From Flavobacterium sp. N1994 (GTDB lineage: Bacteria > Bacteroidota > Bacteroidia > Flavobacteriales > Flavobacteriaceae), in assembly GCF_025947145.1 (NCBI RefSeq), contig NZ_CP109999.1, positions 3,038,001 to 3,102,000 on the forward strand: a stretch of DNA of 64,000 nucleotides, in the 5' to 3' direction. Made by a program: the position numbers and the translations under genes. This document shows, piece after piece, positions 34,502 through 45,866 of the stretch. How positions within the stretch are numbered: position 1 is the first letter of the stretch; each line of letters opens with the position of its first letter. The notes under the pieces were generated by a model. That model saw only the letters and a list, made by a program, of their open reading frames with translations. It ran no database searches and was not told the DNA's origin.

Positions 34502-34963
34502 TTATTGTGGAAGTGCCAGACAGTAATTGACTTTATCGGTATATTGACTGTTATAGTTGACTTGGTTTGCGACAATAGTTAAAGTAAAATCTGGTACCTG
34601 AAGATAACTACAGTTTGCATCTGCTAAAGGATTTTGTTCAAAATCATATTTTTCTTGACTAATAATAGCATAGGAACCAACGGGTAATGAAGTGGAATAA
34701 CTGCCATTGTTGTCTGTTGTAATTGTGCTAATAATGGGAGTAAAGGGAGTATAGTTTAAAGCATTTCGAATATAAAATGTTTGATTTGCTGAGGGGTTGT
34801 AAATAGCTAATGCATCTAAAATTTCTTGAGGTGGATTAGCACCACCTTTATATTCACTATTGTTAGAAATAGTTCCAATTACTAATTGACTTTGTTGTGA
34901 AGAACTACTAGAACAAGCATTCAAGAGAAAAACAAAAAATAGTAAAAAACAGATTTTTTTCAT
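34502..34963 (-). CDS. Small lipoprotein of unknown function
   Basis: A 153-residue lipoprotein (FFVFLLNACSSSSS, Cys17). The mature part has a carboxypeptidase-regulatory-like/prealbumin-type beta pattern (IISTITTDNNGSYSTSLPVGSYAIIS), usual in surface carbohydrate- or adhesion-related modules. It contains two further Cys residues (DANCSYL, VNYCLALPQ). It is upstream of the lipocalin-like gene, gap 16 bases. Not assigned to a named family. Confidence 0.7.
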   Translation of the reverse strand: MKKICFLLFFVFLLNACSSSSSQQSQLVIGTISNNSEYKGGANPPQEILDALAIYNPSANQTFYIRNALNYTPFTPIISTITTDNNGSYSTSLPVGSYAIISQEKYDFEQNPLADANCSYLQVPDFTLTIVANQVNYNSQYTDKVNYCLALPQ

Positions 34964-35030
34964 GGTTTATTGGTTTGCTTAATGATACTTTTTGTTAAGA
35001 AAGGTTGCGTACTTGTTAAAAAAACAATTT

Positions 35031-36485
35031 TTATAACGTTGGCAAATCTCCAGTTCCTTTAGTTGGCAAATTAGTGTAGCCCATCAAATATAAATCTACT
35101 TCACGCGCAGCTTCTCTACCTTCTGATATTGCCCAAACAATTAGTGATTGTCCACGTCTCATATCTCCAGCAGTAAAAATATGAGGGACATTCGTTTGGT
35201 ATTTTGTAGCTTTATAATTATTTCGATTATCTATTTCAATGCCTAATTGTTTGCTTAGTGTTTTCTCTGGGCCTGTAAATCCTAGAGCTAATAATGCCAA
35301 ATCACATGGCCAAATTTTTTCAGAATCTTCTTTTTCAATCAATTCTGGTCTTTCACCAGGGACCATTTTCCAAGCTACTTCAACCGTTTTTAAGCCTATT
35401 AATTCTCCTTTTTCATTGGCAATGAACTCTTTGGTGTTAATCAACCAATTTCTATTACAGCCTTCCTCATGAGAAGTGGAAGTTTTTAATTGCAAAGGCC
35501 AAAAGGGCCAAGGAGTAGTTTCACTTCTGAACTCTGGTGGTTTAGGTAAAATTTCAAAATTGGTTACAGATTTGGCTTCTTGTCTGTTAGCTGTTCCCAC
35601 ACAATCGGAACCTGTATCACCACCTCCAATTACAATAACATTTTTACCCTTAGCAGTTATTTGATTTGGAATTGTTTCTCCATACAAGATTTTGGTTTGT
35701 TGTGTTAAAAAAGTCATGGCTTGCACCACACCTTTACTTTCAATTCCTTTAGTCGGCAAGCTTCTGCTATCTGTTGCGCCACCACAAAGAACTATGGAAT
35801 CAAAAGTTTCTAATTGTTCAACACTGAAATTCACTCCTACATTTACATCGGTTTTAAAAATGATACCTTCTGCTTCTAAAATGGCAATTCTCCGATCAAT
35901 AATAGCTTTTTCTAATTTAAAATTTGGAATGCCATAACGCAATAAACCACCAATAGCGTTATCTCTTTCAAAAACGGTTACCCAATGTCCAGCTCGATTT
36001 AATTGTTGCGCAGCTGCTAATCCTGCAGGGCCGGAGCCTATAACTGCTACTTTTTTTCCGGTTCTAATTTCAGGAATTTGTGGTTTAATCCAACCTTCGG
36101 CAAATCCTCTTTCAACGATATTTTTTTCGATGTTTTCTATTGCAATGGGTTCGCTAATAATTCCTAAAACGCACGATTTTTCGCAAGGGGCAGGACATAA
36201 TCTTCCAGTAAATTCAGGAAAATTATTGGTAGCTTGTAAAATAGTTAGAGCACTTTGCCATTCTTCTTGATGAACCATGTCATTAAAGTCGGGAATTAAA
36301 TTTCCTAATGGGCAAGCACTATGACAAAATGGGATTCCACAATCCATGCATCTCGAACCTTGTTGTTTGATTTTAGTTTTATCTAAAGGAATCGTAATTT
36401 CCTTGTAATTCGCAACACGTTCTTTTACGGGTAGATTGCTCTCGTCCGTTCTTCCAAATTCTTTAAATCCTCCTATCTTCCCCAT
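35031..36485 (-). CDS. gltD: Glutamate synthase small subunit (NADPH)
   Basis: A 484-residue flavoprotein that passes electrons from NADPH to the large subunit. The N-terminal cysteine clusters (CMDCGIPFCHSACPLGN; LCPAPCEKSC) bind 4Fe-4S centres. FAD binding is at GSGPAGLAAAQQL, and the NADPH fold at GGGDTGSDCVG. The final FTAGDMRRGQSLIVWAI matches the FAD-contacting segment. It starts 3 bases after gltB stops, so they are one operon. Confidence 0.97.
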   Translation of the reverse strand: MGKIGGFKEFGRTDESNLPVKERVANYKEITIPLDKTKIKQQGSRCMDCGIPFCHSACPLGNLIPDFNDMVHQEEWQSALTILQATNNFPEFTGRLCPAPCEKSCVLGIISEPIAIENIEKNIVERGFAEGWIKPQIPEIRTGKKVAVIGSGPAGLAAAQQLNRAGHWVTVFERDNAIGGLLRYGIPNFKLEKAIIDRRIAILEAEGIIFKTDVNVGVNFSVEQLETFDSIVLCGGATDSRSLPTKGIESKGVVQAMTFLTQQTKILYGETIPNQITAKGKNVIVIGGGDTGSDCVGTANRQEAKSVTNFEILPKPPEFRSETTPWPFWPLQLKTSTSHEEGCNRNWLINTKEFIANEKGELIGLKTVEVAWKMVPGERPELIEKEDSEKIWPCDLALLALGFTGPEKTLSKQLGIEIDNRNNYKATKYQTNVPHIFTAGDMRRGQSLIVWAISEGREAAREVDLYLMGYTNLPTKGTGDLPTL

Positions 36486-36488
36486 AAC

Positions 36489-39400
36489 TTAAGCTATTAA
36501 TGCGGCTATTTGTTTTTCTTCTGACAATCTTTTTAATGCTTTTTTATAATCTGTTGGCATCACTTTGATAAAATGGTTTTGTTGGTTTTCCCAATCATCT
36601 AAAATTCTTTTTGCTAATGGACTATTGGTGTATAAAAAATGATTTTTTATCAAGCTTCTAAGTAGAGTAAAATCTTCATTTTCCAAAGTTTCAAGTGCTA
36701 CCATTTCCATATTGCATAATCCATTTTCGAATAATTTATTGGGGTCAAAAACATAAGCTACGCCACCACTCATTCCTGCTGCAAAATTCCTTCCTGTTTT
36801 CCCTAGAACCACGACAGTTCCGCCAGTCATATATTCGCAACCATGGTCACCAATGCCTTCTACAACAGCTGTTGCTCCTGAATTTCTAACACAAAAACGT
36901 TCACCCGCCATTCCATTAATATAGGCTTCCCCAGTGATGGCTCCATAAAGTGCTACATTGCCGATGATAATATTCTCTTCTGGTTTAAATGTTGCAGTTT
37001 CAGGGACCTTAATGATTAATTTACCTCCTGAAAGTCCTTTGCCTAAATAATCATTACAGTTTCCATGAATTTTAAGCGACAATCCATTCGTGGCAAATGC
37101 ACCAAAACTTTGTCCAGCAGAGCCTTCAAAGTCAATTAAGATGGTATCTTCTGGTAAACCTTGGGCACCATAAATTTTAGAAATTTCATTACTTAAAATA
37201 GCACCAACTGAACGGTCGGTATTTTTTATTTTAAAATTAATTCTGGTTTTCTCTTTTCTGTATATGGAAGGGATGGTTGCTTTTATAATTTCAAAATCGA
37301 GGACGTGATCTAAATGATGATCTTGAGAAGTGGTATTGTGATTAGGGACTTCTTTGGCTTTTTCGGGTTTGTATAAAATGGGTGATAAATCCAATCCACT
37401 GGCTTTATAATGTTGAATCGCTTTATTGACATTCAATTTTTGGGATTGCCCTACCATTTCTTTGAGTGTTCTGTATCCCAATTGTGCCATGATTTCTCTT
37501 AATTCTTCGGCAATGAAATACATAAAATTGATGATATGCTCGGGCGTTCCTTTGAAGTTTTTTCTGAGTTCAGGATCTTGTGTGGCAATACCAACCGGAC
37601 AAGTGTTCAAGTGACAAGCGCGCATCATAATGCAACCAGAAGCTACTAATGGTGCTGTTGCAAATCCAAATTCTTCGGCACCTAGCAAGGCAGCTATAGC
37701 TACATCACGCCCCGTTTTTAATTGTCCATCACATTCTAAAACTACTCGACTTCTTAAATCATTCAAGATTAGAGTTTGTTGAGCTTCTGCCAAACCTAGT
37801 TCCCATGGAATTCCGGTGTGTTGTAAAGAAGTTAGTGGAGCAGCTCCAGTTCCTCCATCATGACCAGAAATTAGAATCACATCCGCTTTTGCTTTGGCAA
37901 CACCAGCAGCAATTGTCCCAACACCAACTTCTGAAACTAACTTAACATTAATGCGAGCTTCCCGATTAGCGTTTTTCAAATCAAAAATGAGTTGTGATAA
38001 ATCTTCAATCGAATAAATATCGTGATGTGGAGGAGGAGAAATCAAACCTACATATGGAGTGGAGTTCCGAGTTTCAGCAATCCAAGGCACTACTTTTTCT
38101 CCCGGTAATTGACCTCCTTCTCCTGGTTTTGCCCCTTGGGCCATTTTGATTTGTATCTCTTTAGCATTGGTCAAATAATTGATGGAAACTCCAAATCTGC
38201 CCGAAGCCACTTGCTTAATGGCACTGTTTTTAGAATCACCATTAAGGTCTTTTTGAAAGCGTTTGGAATCTTCTCCCCCTTCGCCAGAATTACTTTTTCC
38301 ACCAATTCGGTTCATAGCAATAGCTAAGTTTTCATGAGCTTCTTGACTGATGGAGCCATAAGACATGGCACCCGTCTTGAATTTTTTTACAATTTCGGTC
38401 CAAGATTCTACTTCGTCAATAGGAATGGGGTCGAGGTTATTAAATTCAAACAAACCTCTAATAGTCATTAGATTTTCACTTTGTTCGTTAACTGTTTTGG
38501 AGTATTCTTTATAACTCTCAGGACTGTTTAAACGAACGGCTTGTTGGAGTTTGGCAATAGTAGTTGGGTTAAACATATGCTTTTCACCTGTCCTTCTCCA
38601 ACGATAAATACCACCAATTTCTAAAGGTAATAAATTGGCAATTTTTGAATTTGGAAACGCTTTTTGATATCTTTTTTTGATTTCTTTTTCAATTTCCATC
38701 AATCCAATTCCTTCTATTCTTGAAGGAGTATTTGGGAAATATTTTGAAGTAACCGTTTTATTCAATCCCAAAATTTCAAAAATTTGAGCAGCTCGATAGG
38801 AATGCAAAGTAGAAATCCCAATCTTATTCATAATTTTTAAAATTCCTTTTGCAATGGCTTTGTTGTAATTCTTGATGGCATAATCTGCTTTGATATCAGG
38901 AATAAATCCTTTTTTAACTTGGTCGTAAATAATTTCATTCACCATGTATGGATTGATAGCACTCGCGCCATAACCAAACAATAGCGCAAAATGATGAGGC
39001 TCTCGAGGTTCTGCAGATTCAATAATTATTCCAAATTTAGAACGTACTTTAAGCGTATTTAAAGTATGATGAATATAAGAACAAGCTAACAATATCGGAA
39101 TGGGCATCATTTTTTCATTGACCCCTCTATCGGAAAGAATTACAATATTGCACCCTTCTTCAACAGCTTTGAAGGTAGCTTGAACGCATTTTTCTAGTGC
39201 TCGCTCAAATCCGTTAACGCCTTTTTCAATTTCATATAAAGTCGAAATAGTGACCGATTTAAAATCTAAGTGATGAATATTTCTAATTTTATCTAAATCT
39301 TCGTTTGATACAACTGGGTTTTGAATTTTAAGTTTCTTGCAATGTTTAGGCTCTATATCAAAAATATTAAAATCACCACCGATAGCTAGACTAATATCTG

Positions 39401-41003
39401 TAATAATCTCTTCTCTAATGCCATCCAATGGAGGATTGGTTACTTGAGCAAACATTTGTTTGAAATAATTATAAAGGAGTTGTGGTTGATCGGATAAAAC
39501 GGCTAAAGGAGTATCATTTCCCATGGAACTAATAGCTTCTGCTGCCTGAATTCCCATTGGGTTTATAATGGTTTGAAGGTCTTCAATAGTATAACCAAAC
39601 AAACGTTGTCGAGTTTCAAAATCTATCTTTTCTTGGGGAATAGGGTTGTTAGTATATGGAATTTTAGCTAATTGAAGTAGATTTTCATCTAACCATTTTT
39701 TATAGGGATGTTTAGTAACTATAGCATTTTTTATTTCATCGTCTTCAATAATTCGTCCTTTATTCATATCTACCAAAAACATTTTACCCGGCTCTAATCG
39801 ACCGTGTTGTAATACATCTTCAGCCTTTATATCGAGTACTCCAATTTCCGAAGACATGATAACAAAACCACTTTTGGTGAGGGTGTAACGTGAAGGGCGT
39901 AATCCATTTCTATCCAATAAAGCACCAATGACATTCCCATCTGTAAAAGGAATTGAAGCTGGTCCATCCCAAGGTTCCATGATACAAGCATTGAATTCAT
40001 AAAAAGCTTTTTTCTCCTCAGACATAGTTTGGTGTTTTTCCCAAGCTTCGGGAACTACCATCATCATGGCTTCTGGTAAAGAGCGACCTGTCATTAGTAA
40101 CAATTCAATAACCATATCCATGGATGCTGAATCTGATTTTCCTTCTAAAATAATGGGGAATAATTTTTTGATGTTATCGCCAAAAACATCACTTTTCATA
40201 AGCGCTTCACGTGCCCGCATTCGACTAATGTTTCCACGGAGCGTATTGATTTCTCCGTTATGACACATGTAACGGAACGGTTGTGCTAATTCCCAAGAAG
40301 GGAAAGTATTTGTTGAAAATCTTTGATGTACTAATGCTAATCGGGTTACCAAATCATCATCTTGCAAATCAGTATAAAACCGACTAATATCTTCGGGCAT
40401 TAAGAGTCCTTTATAAATAATAGTTGTGGTAGAAAAGCTTGAGAAATAAAAGCGATGACTTTCGGAAATTTTAGAATTGATGATAGAATGTTCCGCTATT
40501 TTTCTGGCAGCAAATAATTTAGCGTTGAATTGTTGTTCGTTAAGTTGTAATCCATTTTTGCTGACAAAGACTTGCTTTATAGTAGGCTCTTTATCGGCTG
40601 CAATTGCTCCAAGATTAGATTTGTCAACAGGAACATCACGCCAACCAATTATAGTTAAATTCTGTTCCTTAATGGCTGTTTCAAAGGCAGTTTTGCAAAA
40701 GGAAATTTGGTTCTCACTTTTGGGTAAAAAGACCATGCCAACAGCATATTCTTTAGGTTTTGGAATCTCAAAAGAACAAACTTTTTTAAAGAAATCATGA
40801 GGAATATCAAATAGAATTCCGGCACCATCCCCAGTTCTACCATCCGAACTTACTGCGCCTCGATGTTCTAGTTTTATTAAAATGTCAAGCGCTTTATGAA
40901 TAATGTCATTCGATTTAATTCCATTTAAATTGCAAATAAATCCTGCACCGCAATTATCATGTTCAAATTCTGGTAAATAAAGACCTTGTTCTTTTATTTT
41001 CAT
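36489..41003 (-). CDS. gltB: Glutamate synthase large subunit
   Basis: A 1504-residue enzyme forming two glutamates from glutamine and 2-oxoglutarate. A 17-residue propeptide precedes Cys18 (DNCGAGF), the class II amidotransferase nucleophile. The central and FMN domains follow, with [12 protein letters not shown] and [14 protein letters not shown]. The 3Fe-4S motif is [15 protein letters not shown]. The GXGXG beta-helix end includes [14 protein letters not shown] glycine-rich repeats. Length is standard. The 330-base gap upstream of gltB is divergent from sucC; no TAnnTTTG box for gltB was found in it. Confidence 0.98.
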   Translation of the reverse strand: MKIKEQGLYLPEFEHDNCGAGFICNLNGIKSNDIIHKALDILIKLEHRGAVSSDGRTGDGAGILFDIPHDFFKKVCSFEIPKPKEYAVGMVFLPKSENQISFCKTAFETAIKEQNLTIIGWRDVPVDKSNLGAIAADKEPTIKQVFVSKNGLQLNEQQFNAKLFAARKIAEHSIINSKISESHRFYFSSFSTTTIIYKGLLMPEDISRFYTDLQDDDLVTRLALVHQRFSTNTFPSWELAQPFRYMCHNGEINTLRGNISRMRAREALMKSDVFGDNIKKLFPIILEGKSDSASMDMVIELLLMTGRSLPEAMMMVVPEAWEKHQTMSEEKKAFYEFNACIMEPWDGPASIPFTDGNVIGALLDRNGLRPSRYTLTKSGFVIMSSEIGVLDIKAEDVLQHGRLEPGKMFLVDMNKGRIIEDDEIKNAIVTKHPYKKWLDENLLQLAKIPYTNNPIPQEKIDFETRQRLFGYTIEDLQTIINPMGIQAAEAISSMGNDTPLAVLSDQPQLLYNYFKQMFAQVTNPPLDGIREEIITDISLAIGGDFNIFDIEPKHCKKLKIQNPVVSNEDLDKIRNIHHLDFKSVTISTLYEIEKGVNGFERALEKCVQATFKAVEEGCNIVILSDRGVNEKMMPIPILLACSYIHHTLNTLKVRSKFGIIIESAEPREPHHFALLFGYGASAINPYMVNEIIYDQVKKGFIPDIKADYAIKNYNKAIAKGILKIMNKIGISTLHSYRAAQIFEILGLNKTVTSKYFPNTPSRIEGIGLMEIEKEIKKRYQKAFPNSKIANLLPLEIGGIYRWRRTGEKHMFNPTTIAKLQQAVRLNSPESYKEYSKTVNEQSENLMTIRGLFEFNNLDPIPIDEVESWTEIVKKFKTGAMSYGSISQEAHENLAIAMNRIGGKSNSGEGGEDSKRFQKDLNGDSKNSAIKQVASGRFGVSINYLTNAKEIQIKMAQGAKPGEGGQLPGEKVVPWIAETRNSTPYVGLISPPPHHDIYSIEDLSQLIFDLKNANREARINVKLVSEVGVGTIAAGVAKAKADVILISGHDGGTGAAPLTSLQHTGIPWELGLAEAQQTLILNDLRSRVVLECDGQLKTGRDVAIAALLGAEEFGFATAPLVASGCIMMRACHLNTCPVGIATQDPELRKNFKGTPEHIINFMYFIAEELREIMAQLGYRTLKEMVGQSQKLNVNKAIQHYKASGLDLSPILYKPEKAKEVPNHNTTSQDHHLDHVLDFEIIKATIPSIYRKEKTRINFKIKNTDRSVGAILSNEISKIYGAQGLPEDTILIDFEGSAGQSFGAFATNGLSLKIHGNCNDYLGKGLSGGKLIIKVPETATFKPEENIIIGNVALYGAITGEAYINGMAGERFCVRNSGATAVVEGIGDHGCEYMTGGTVVVLGKTGRNFAAGMSGGVAYVFDPNKLFENGLCNMEMVALETLENEDFTLLRSLIKNHFLYTNSPLAKRILDDWENQQNHFIKVMPTDYKKALKRLSEEKQIAALIA

Positions 41004-41333
41004 GCGTATTAAATTTTTACTAAATTAATATTTTAGATAAAAATAATTTACTTAAATTTACTATTGTATCAATTTTTATCAGTATTACGCTGTAAACTAT
41101 AAAATATTATTAATTTGACAATAAATGAATTGTTTTAAAAGCTTCTCTGCAATTTTTTGTCTGTTTTGAGTTTGATTAGTAGTAGCAAATTAGACCAGAT
41201 TAATTTCTTGAATAAAGTAGCTAATTTGATATACATTTCTTTTTGGTTTGATTCTAATTAATTACTTTTGTGACTCGTTTTACTGTTCTGAAGTTTTTGG
41301 ACAGTTTTGCATCTCACAAACCAACTTATTTAT
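41004..41333. other. Divergent gltB-sucC intergenic region
   Basis: About 330 A+T-rich bases without a gene. The sucC promoter is at 41243-41270. The gltB side has no recognisable -7 box on the minus strand, so gltB may depend on another sigma factor or an activator. No repeats or RNA structure stood out. Confidence 0.5.
41243..41270 (+). promoter_or_regulatory. sucC promoter
   Basis: TTG at 41243-41245, a 17-base spacer and TACTTTTG at 41263-41270 fit the Bacteroidota consensus. The likely ATG (41334) is 63 bases downstream, making the alternative start at 41307 less likely but not excluded. Confidence 0.6.
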
Positions 41334-42527
41334 ATGAACATACACGAATATCAAGGAAAAGAAATTTTAGCAAGTTATGGCGTTCGCGTTCAACGTGGCA
41401 TCGTCGCTAATAGTCCAGTAGAAGCTGTTGCAGCTGCCAAACAATTAACGGCCGAAACAGGAACGGGCTGGCATGTTATTAAAGCTCAAATTCACGCAGG
41501 TGGAAGAGGAAAAGGCGGCGGAGTAAAATTGGCTAAAAATCTGCAACAAGTGGAAGAACTTTCAGAACAAATTATTGGGATGATGTTAAAAACGCCTCAA
41601 ACTCCACCAGAAGGAAAAAGAGTGCATAAAGTTTTAGTTGCTGAAGATGTTTATTATCCTGGAGAAAGTGAAACGTCTGAGTTCTATATGTCAGTGCTTT
41701 TAAACAGAGCCAAAGCAAGAAATATGATTATGTATTCTACAGAAGGTGGAATGGATATAGAAGAAGTAGCTGAACATACGCCACATTTAATTTTTACAGA
41801 AGAAATTGATCCAACTGTTGGTTTACAAGCTTTTCAAGCACGTAGAATTGCCTTTAATCTTGGACTTTCTGGAAATGCTTTTAAAGAAATGGTGAAATTT
41901 GTAGATTCATTATACAACGCTTATATCGGTTGTGATGCTTCTATGTTTGAAATTAATCCAGTTTTAAAAACTTCGGATAACAAAATCATGGCAGTTGATG
42001 CTAAGGTGAATATTGATGACAATGCTTTATACCGTCAACCAAAATACGCAGACATGCGTGATATTCGTGAAGAAAATCCAATTGAAGTAGAAGCCAAAGA
42101 AGTTGGTTTGAACTACGTTGATCTTGATGGAACTGTAGGATGTATGGTTAACGGAGCAGGATTAGCAATGGCAACCATGGATTTAATTAAATATGCAGGT
42201 TTTGAGCCAGCCAATTTCCTTGACGTTGGTGGAACTGCTGATGCAAAACGTGTGGAAACAGCCTTTAGAATTATCCTTAAAGATCCCAATGTAAAAGCCA
42301 TTTTGATTAATATATTTGGTGGAATTGTTCGTTGTGACCGTGTTGCCCAAGGAGTTGTTGATGCCTATAAAAATATGGGAGATGCTATAAAAGTGCCAAT
42401 CATTGTACGTTTGCAAGGAACTAATGCTGAAATTGCAAAAGAACTAATAGATAATTCGGGTATGCCAATTTTATCTGCAGTACAATTTCAAGAAGCAGCA
42501 GATCAAGTTAAAGCGGCTTTATCTTAA
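41334..42527 (+). CDS. sucC: Succinyl-CoA synthetase beta subunit
   Basis: A 397-residue ATP-grasp subunit of the TCA-cycle enzyme that makes ATP/GTP from succinyl-CoA. It begins [17 protein letters not shown], the universal SucC start, so 41334 is preferred to the earlier in-frame start at 41307. [23 protein letters not shown] and [12 protein letters not shown] are family motifs. sucD is not adjacent, so the two subunits are encoded apart as is common in Bacteroidota. Its own promoter and terminator flank it. Confidence 0.97.
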   Translation: MNIHEYQGKEILASYGVRVQRGIVANSPVEAVAAAKQLTAETGTGWHVIKAQIHAGGRGKGGGVKLAKNLQQVEELSEQIIGMMLKTPQTPPEGKRVHKVLVAEDVYYPGESETSEFYMSVLLNRAKARNMIMYSTEGGMDIEEVAEHTPHLIFTEEIDPTVGLQAFQARRIAFNLGLSGNAFKEMVKFVDSLYNAYIGCDASMFEINPVLKTSDNKIMAVDAKVNIDDNALYRQPKYADMRDIREENPIEVEAKEVGLNYVDLDGTVGCMVNGAGLAMATMDLIKYAGFEPANFLDVGGTADAKRVETAFRIILKDPNVKAILINIFGGIVRCDRVAQGVVDAYKNMGDAIKVPIIVRLQGTNAEIAKELIDNSGMPILSAVQFQEAADQVKAALS

Positions 42528-42551
42528 TAAATTGAAATTCAATATAGAAAT

Positions 42552-42582
42552 AAAATCCTGAGTGAAAGCTCGGGATTTTTTA
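42552..42582 (+). terminator. Rho-independent terminator of sucC
   Basis: AAAATCCTGAG (42552-42562) pairs with CTCGGGATTTT (42569-42579) through one G-U pair, followed by T. Confidence 0.88.
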
Positions 42583-42616
42583 TTATTTTTCGACACTATT
42601 TCAAGTAACAGTATAT

Positions 42617-43978
42617 ATGGATACAACTACTTTCTCAACTAAAAGAATCAATCTTTTCATAATGCTGATATCAGCCACCATGATGTTGATTGTGCTTAAC
42701 CTTCCTTTCAAAGCAAAACCTTTTGGTGATAATACTTTTCATGTCGAATCTAAAAATTTAGCCCGTTATCTAAAAGGAGATGTTAGCTATGATAAAGTAA
42801 CTATAACCAAAGCGCCAGGGCCTATTATTTTTTATACACCAGCTTATTTTATTGCCTCTTCAAAAGCTACTGATAATCAGCTCTGGGTATATGCAACAGT
42901 ATTTACTTTTATAATTGTTACTATCAGTTTATTATTAATTTTTAAGATTGCCAATGCATTATTTTCAAAAGAAGTAGGGCTTCTTACTATTTTGCTCTTC
43001 TTTGCTTTCCCAATACATTGTTATTATTCTTTGGGAATTTTGGCCGAAGTACCTGCCTTTTTTTCCTTGACATTAGCACTTTATGGTTGGACTATAGCGT
43101 TTCAAAATCCCAATAAAAAAACAGGTTGGATTTTATTGATTCTTGGCATGTGGTTCTTAATTCTGAACAGACCCAACACGATGCTGATTTTAGGTCTAGG
43201 ATTTTTGATTGTCGGCTATTCTTATTTCAAGAGAAAGGAATTTTTTAAAATCTTTGGAAAAAAACTCCTGCTAACTTTTTGTTGTGTTGGATTGTTGGGA
43301 TACGGAGCCTTACAAGCTGCAAAAGCAATCACTGGGACCAAATCTTATGAAAACCAAGAAGGCTTATTTTATTATGTAGCCCATATGGGAAGATTTCAAT
43401 TTAGAGAGGAACCTACCGACTTTCGTTTCTGGGATAATGATAACAGAGCTGATAGTAAAGACTATCAAAATTGGGGGAAAAGCGGAACTGAATTGTCTGG
43501 TATTATGGACAAAACCCATCGTTCCTCTAACGAAGTTTATAAAGAATTTTTGATTAATGATGCTTTTGAACATCCATTCCTTTTTACAAGACAATTTTTT
43601 GTAAAATGCTTTTATGGTCACGTTTATTTCATTAATAGTGTTACTCCAGAAAAATTTCATTTAGGACCAATTCACGGCCCCATAGCTTATTGGTTTGTAA
43701 TTCTTCTGATAAATTGTATTAATCTATTACTCATTTTTGGAGCCTTTGTATTTTTATTCAAAGAAAAAAACTTAATCCATTACTGGTTGTTTTGGGCAGT
43801 TATTGTTGCTTTATTAATTTTTCACGGTTTAACTTATATGGAACCACGTTATATGTTTCCAACAAGAGTTGCTTTATACCTCATGAGTGCTGCAGGTTTA
43901 TACAGAATTCGATGGGTGCAAAATAAAGTCAACTTTATTGCTAAATTTGTTTTTCCAAATAAAACACAAACTAGCTAA
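42617..43978 (+). CDS. GT39/ArnT-like membrane glycosyltransferase
   Basis: A 453-residue polytopic protein of the GT-C type, about ten to twelve membrane segments. After the first helix an acidic/His pattern (FGDNTFHVESKNL) marks the external loop where these enzymes hold their catalytic acid, and the helix-rich core and the C-terminal LTYMEPRYMFPTRVALY (E-x-R-Y motif) resemble ArnT/Pmt-like transferases that use polyprenyl-phosphate sugars. The stop overlaps the next ATG by one base (TAATG), and the next gene encodes the enzyme type that makes such donors. Substrate unknown. Confidence 0.8.
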   Translation: MDTTTFSTKRINLFIMLISATMMLIVLNLPFKAKPFGDNTFHVESKNLARYLKGDVSYDKVTITKAPGPIIFYTPAYFIASSKATDNQLWVYATVFTFIIVTISLLLIFKIANALFSKEVGLLTILLFFAFPIHCYYSLGILAEVPAFFSLTLALYGWTIAFQNPNKKTGWILLILGMWFLILNRPNTMLILGLGFLIVGYSYFKRKEFFKIFGKKLLLTFCCVGLLGYGALQAAKAITGTKSYENQEGLFYYVAHMGRFQFREEPTDFRFWDNDNRADSKDYQNWGKSGTELSGIMDKTHRSSNEVYKEFLINDAFEHPFLFTRQFFVKCFYGHVYFINSVTPEKFHLGPIHGPIAYWFVILLINCINLLLIFGAFVFLFKEKNLIHYWLFWAVIVALLIFHGLTYMEPRYMFPTRVALYLMSAAGLYRIRWVQNKVNFIAKFVFPNKTQTS

Positions 43979-44934
43979 TGGAAGCCAGCCAAAAACCCAT
44001 TATTGGAATCGTTTCTCCTTGTTATAACGAAGAATTAGTTTTGCCTGAAACATCATTGCAATTGAACGATATTATAAAAGATTTGGTGGCCCGAAATATC
44101 ATTTCTGAAAAGAGTTTTGCCGCTTTTGTTGATGATGGGAGTAAGGATAAAACTTGGCACTGTATAGAAGAAAAAGCCACTCAATTAACCCATATTAAAG
44201 GTTTAAAATTAGCTGGAAATGTAGGTCATCAAAAAGCATTACTAGCAGGATTACTTATCTTCAAAGACGAAGCCGACGCTTTAATTTCTATTGATGCCGA
44301 TTTGCAAGACGATGTTAGTGTTATTGAAGAAATGATTTTAAAATTTTTATCTGGAATTGATGTCGTCTATGGTGTTCGAAAAGAAAGAACGACAGATACT
44401 TTTTTCAAACGAAATACAGCCTTACTTTTTTATAATTTAATGAAAATCATGAAGGTGAATATCATTCACAATCACGCCGATTATAGATTGTGCAGCAAAA
44501 GAGTTTTGAACGCTTTAGCGCAGTTTGATGAAGTGAATTTGTTCCTTCGAGGCATTATCCCAAGCATTGGGTTCAACAAAGATGTGGTTTATTATGACCG
44601 ATTAGAACGGTTTGCAGGTGAGTCAAAATATCCCTTCCGAAAAATGGCTGCTTTTGCCTGGAATGGGGTTACTTCCTTTAGTAATTATCCCTTAAAATTG
44701 GTAACTATAATAGGTTTTGTTATCTTTTTTGTTTGTTTGATTATGACCGGTTATGCTTTGTTTGCTTTGTACACAGGCAATGTGGTTCCCGGTTGGCTTT
44801 CAACGGTGTTACCTATGTATTTTTTAGGAGGAGTTCAGTTATTTTGTTTCGGAATAATAGGCGAATATATTGGTAAAATTTATTCAGAAGTAAAACAAAG
44901 ACCACGATATTTCATTGATAAAAGAGTAGACTAA
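43978..44934 (+). CDS. Polyprenyl-phosphate glycosyltransferase, GtrB/ArnC/DPM-like GT2
   Basis: A 318-residue GT2 enzyme with a C-terminal pair of membrane helices. GIVSPCYNEELVLPE starts the nucleotide-binding fold; FVDDGSKDKT and ISIDADLQDD (DxD type, metal binding) follow; LAGNVGHQKALLAGL matches the DPM-family loop. Helices begin near residues 240 (LVTIIGFVIFFVCLIMTGYA) and 278. It would load a sugar onto undecaprenyl phosphate, supplying the membrane transferase encoded just upstream. Confidence 0.9.
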   Translation: MEASQKPIIGIVSPCYNEELVLPETSLQLNDIIKDLVARNIISEKSFAAFVDDGSKDKTWHCIEEKATQLTHIKGLKLAGNVGHQKALLAGLLIFKDEADALISIDADLQDDVSVIEEMILKFLSGIDVVYGVRKERTTDTFFKRNTALLFYNLMKIMKVNIIHNHADYRLCSKRVLNALAQFDEVNLFLRGIIPSIGFNKDVVYYDRLERFAGESKYPFRKMAAFAWNGVTSFSNYPLKLVTIIGFVIFFVCLIMTGYALFALYTGNVVPGWLSTVLPMYFLGGVQLFCFGIIGEYIGKIYSEVKQRPRYFIDKRVD

Positions 44935-44941
44935 AAAAATT

Positions 44942-45679
44942 ATGGAAAAAGATTTTGAAAAGAAATATCATGATGTTGAAACAGACCACTGGTGGTTCAA
45001 ATCGCGTAGAAAATACTTGCTTGACTTACTGAAAGACGCGCCAAAAGACAGCAAAGTACTTGACATTGGTTCTTCGTCTGGAATCTTTCTAAAAGACTTG
45101 GAAGCTTTAGGTTTTAAAACTGAAAATCTTTTTGGAATTGATATTAGCGAAATAGCTATAGAAAACTGTAAGGCTAACGGAATTGCTAATGCCTATGTAA
45201 TGGATGCCCAAAACATAACACTCAATGAAACTTTTGATATTATCATTGCCTCGGACTGTTTAGAGCATCTTCAAGAGGACACCAAAGCGATTAAAAATTG
45301 GAAAAGCCTGCTTAAAATAGGAGGGACCATGTATGTTTTTGTTCCCGCTTTTATGTCGTTATGGAGTTACCATGATGAAGTAAATATGCACTATCGTCGT
45401 TATACTAATCCCGAATTAAAATCAAAGCTGATAGCTGAAAATTTAGAAATTATAAAATCTAGTTATTGGAATTTCTTTTTGTTTTTACCGGTGTATTTAT
45501 TCAGAAAAATGAGCGCTGTTTTTCAAAAGAATAAAAAAGGAGAAGCCGATATTAGCATTGGTAACCCTTTAGTAAATTCCACTTTACTTAATTTAATTGT
45601 TTTTGAAAACAAACTGTTGAAAGCAGTGAATTTCCCCTTTGGCGTAAGCACTTTTTGTATTGCCAAAAGAGTTTCTTAG
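44942..45679 (+). CDS. SAM-dependent methyltransferase, class I
   Basis: A 245-residue methyltransferase. KVLDIGSSSGIFLKDLE is motif I, GIDISEIAI motif II, and DIIIASDCLEHL the post-motif acidic strand. FVPAFMSLWSYHDEVNMHYRRYT matches the methyltransf_11/23 group often found with glycan synthesis. It lies 7 bases after the GT2 gene and completes the three-gene unit. It may methylate a sugar or a lipid-linked precursor; acceptor unknown. Confidence 0.88.
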   Translation: MEKDFEKKYHDVETDHWWFKSRRKYLLDLLKDAPKDSKVLDIGSSSGIFLKDLEALGFKTENLFGIDISEIAIENCKANGIANAYVMDAQNITLNETFDIIIASDCLEHLQEDTKAIKNWKSLLKIGGTMYVFVPAFMSLWSYHDEVNMHYRRYTNPELKSKLIAENLEIIKSSYWNFFLFLPVYLFRKMSAVFQKNKKGEADISIGNPLVNSTLLNLIVFENKLLKAVNFPFGVSTFCIAKRVS

Positions 45680-45732
45680 TATCAAAATTCTAATTCAAAA
45701 CGATTAAAAGGCACTATAAGCTATTGTTTACT

Positions 45733-45771
45733 AAGCCCTTTCGGAAATAGAAATCCGATAGGGCTTTTTTT
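45733..45771 (+). terminator. Rho-independent terminator of the glycosylation module
   Basis: AAGCCCT with AGGGCTT and the inner TTCGGA with TCCGA make a stem of about 13 bp with one bulge, then seven T. It closes the 42617-45679 unit. Confidence 0.92.
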
Positions 45772-45866
45772 ATTTTTACATCGAATTCTCGACAAAACCA
45801 ATCGAATTCTAATTTTTATCGCATTGTTTAGAAGTAAAGTCTATTTTTGATTTAATAATTAGCGAT

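Noticed and set aside
36489..41003. Several plus-strand ORFs of 60-110 residues opposite gltB, and likewise opposite secDF, ftsH and M13 peptidase
   Set aside because: They are antisense shadows of well-conserved genes, without promoters, motifs or coupling.
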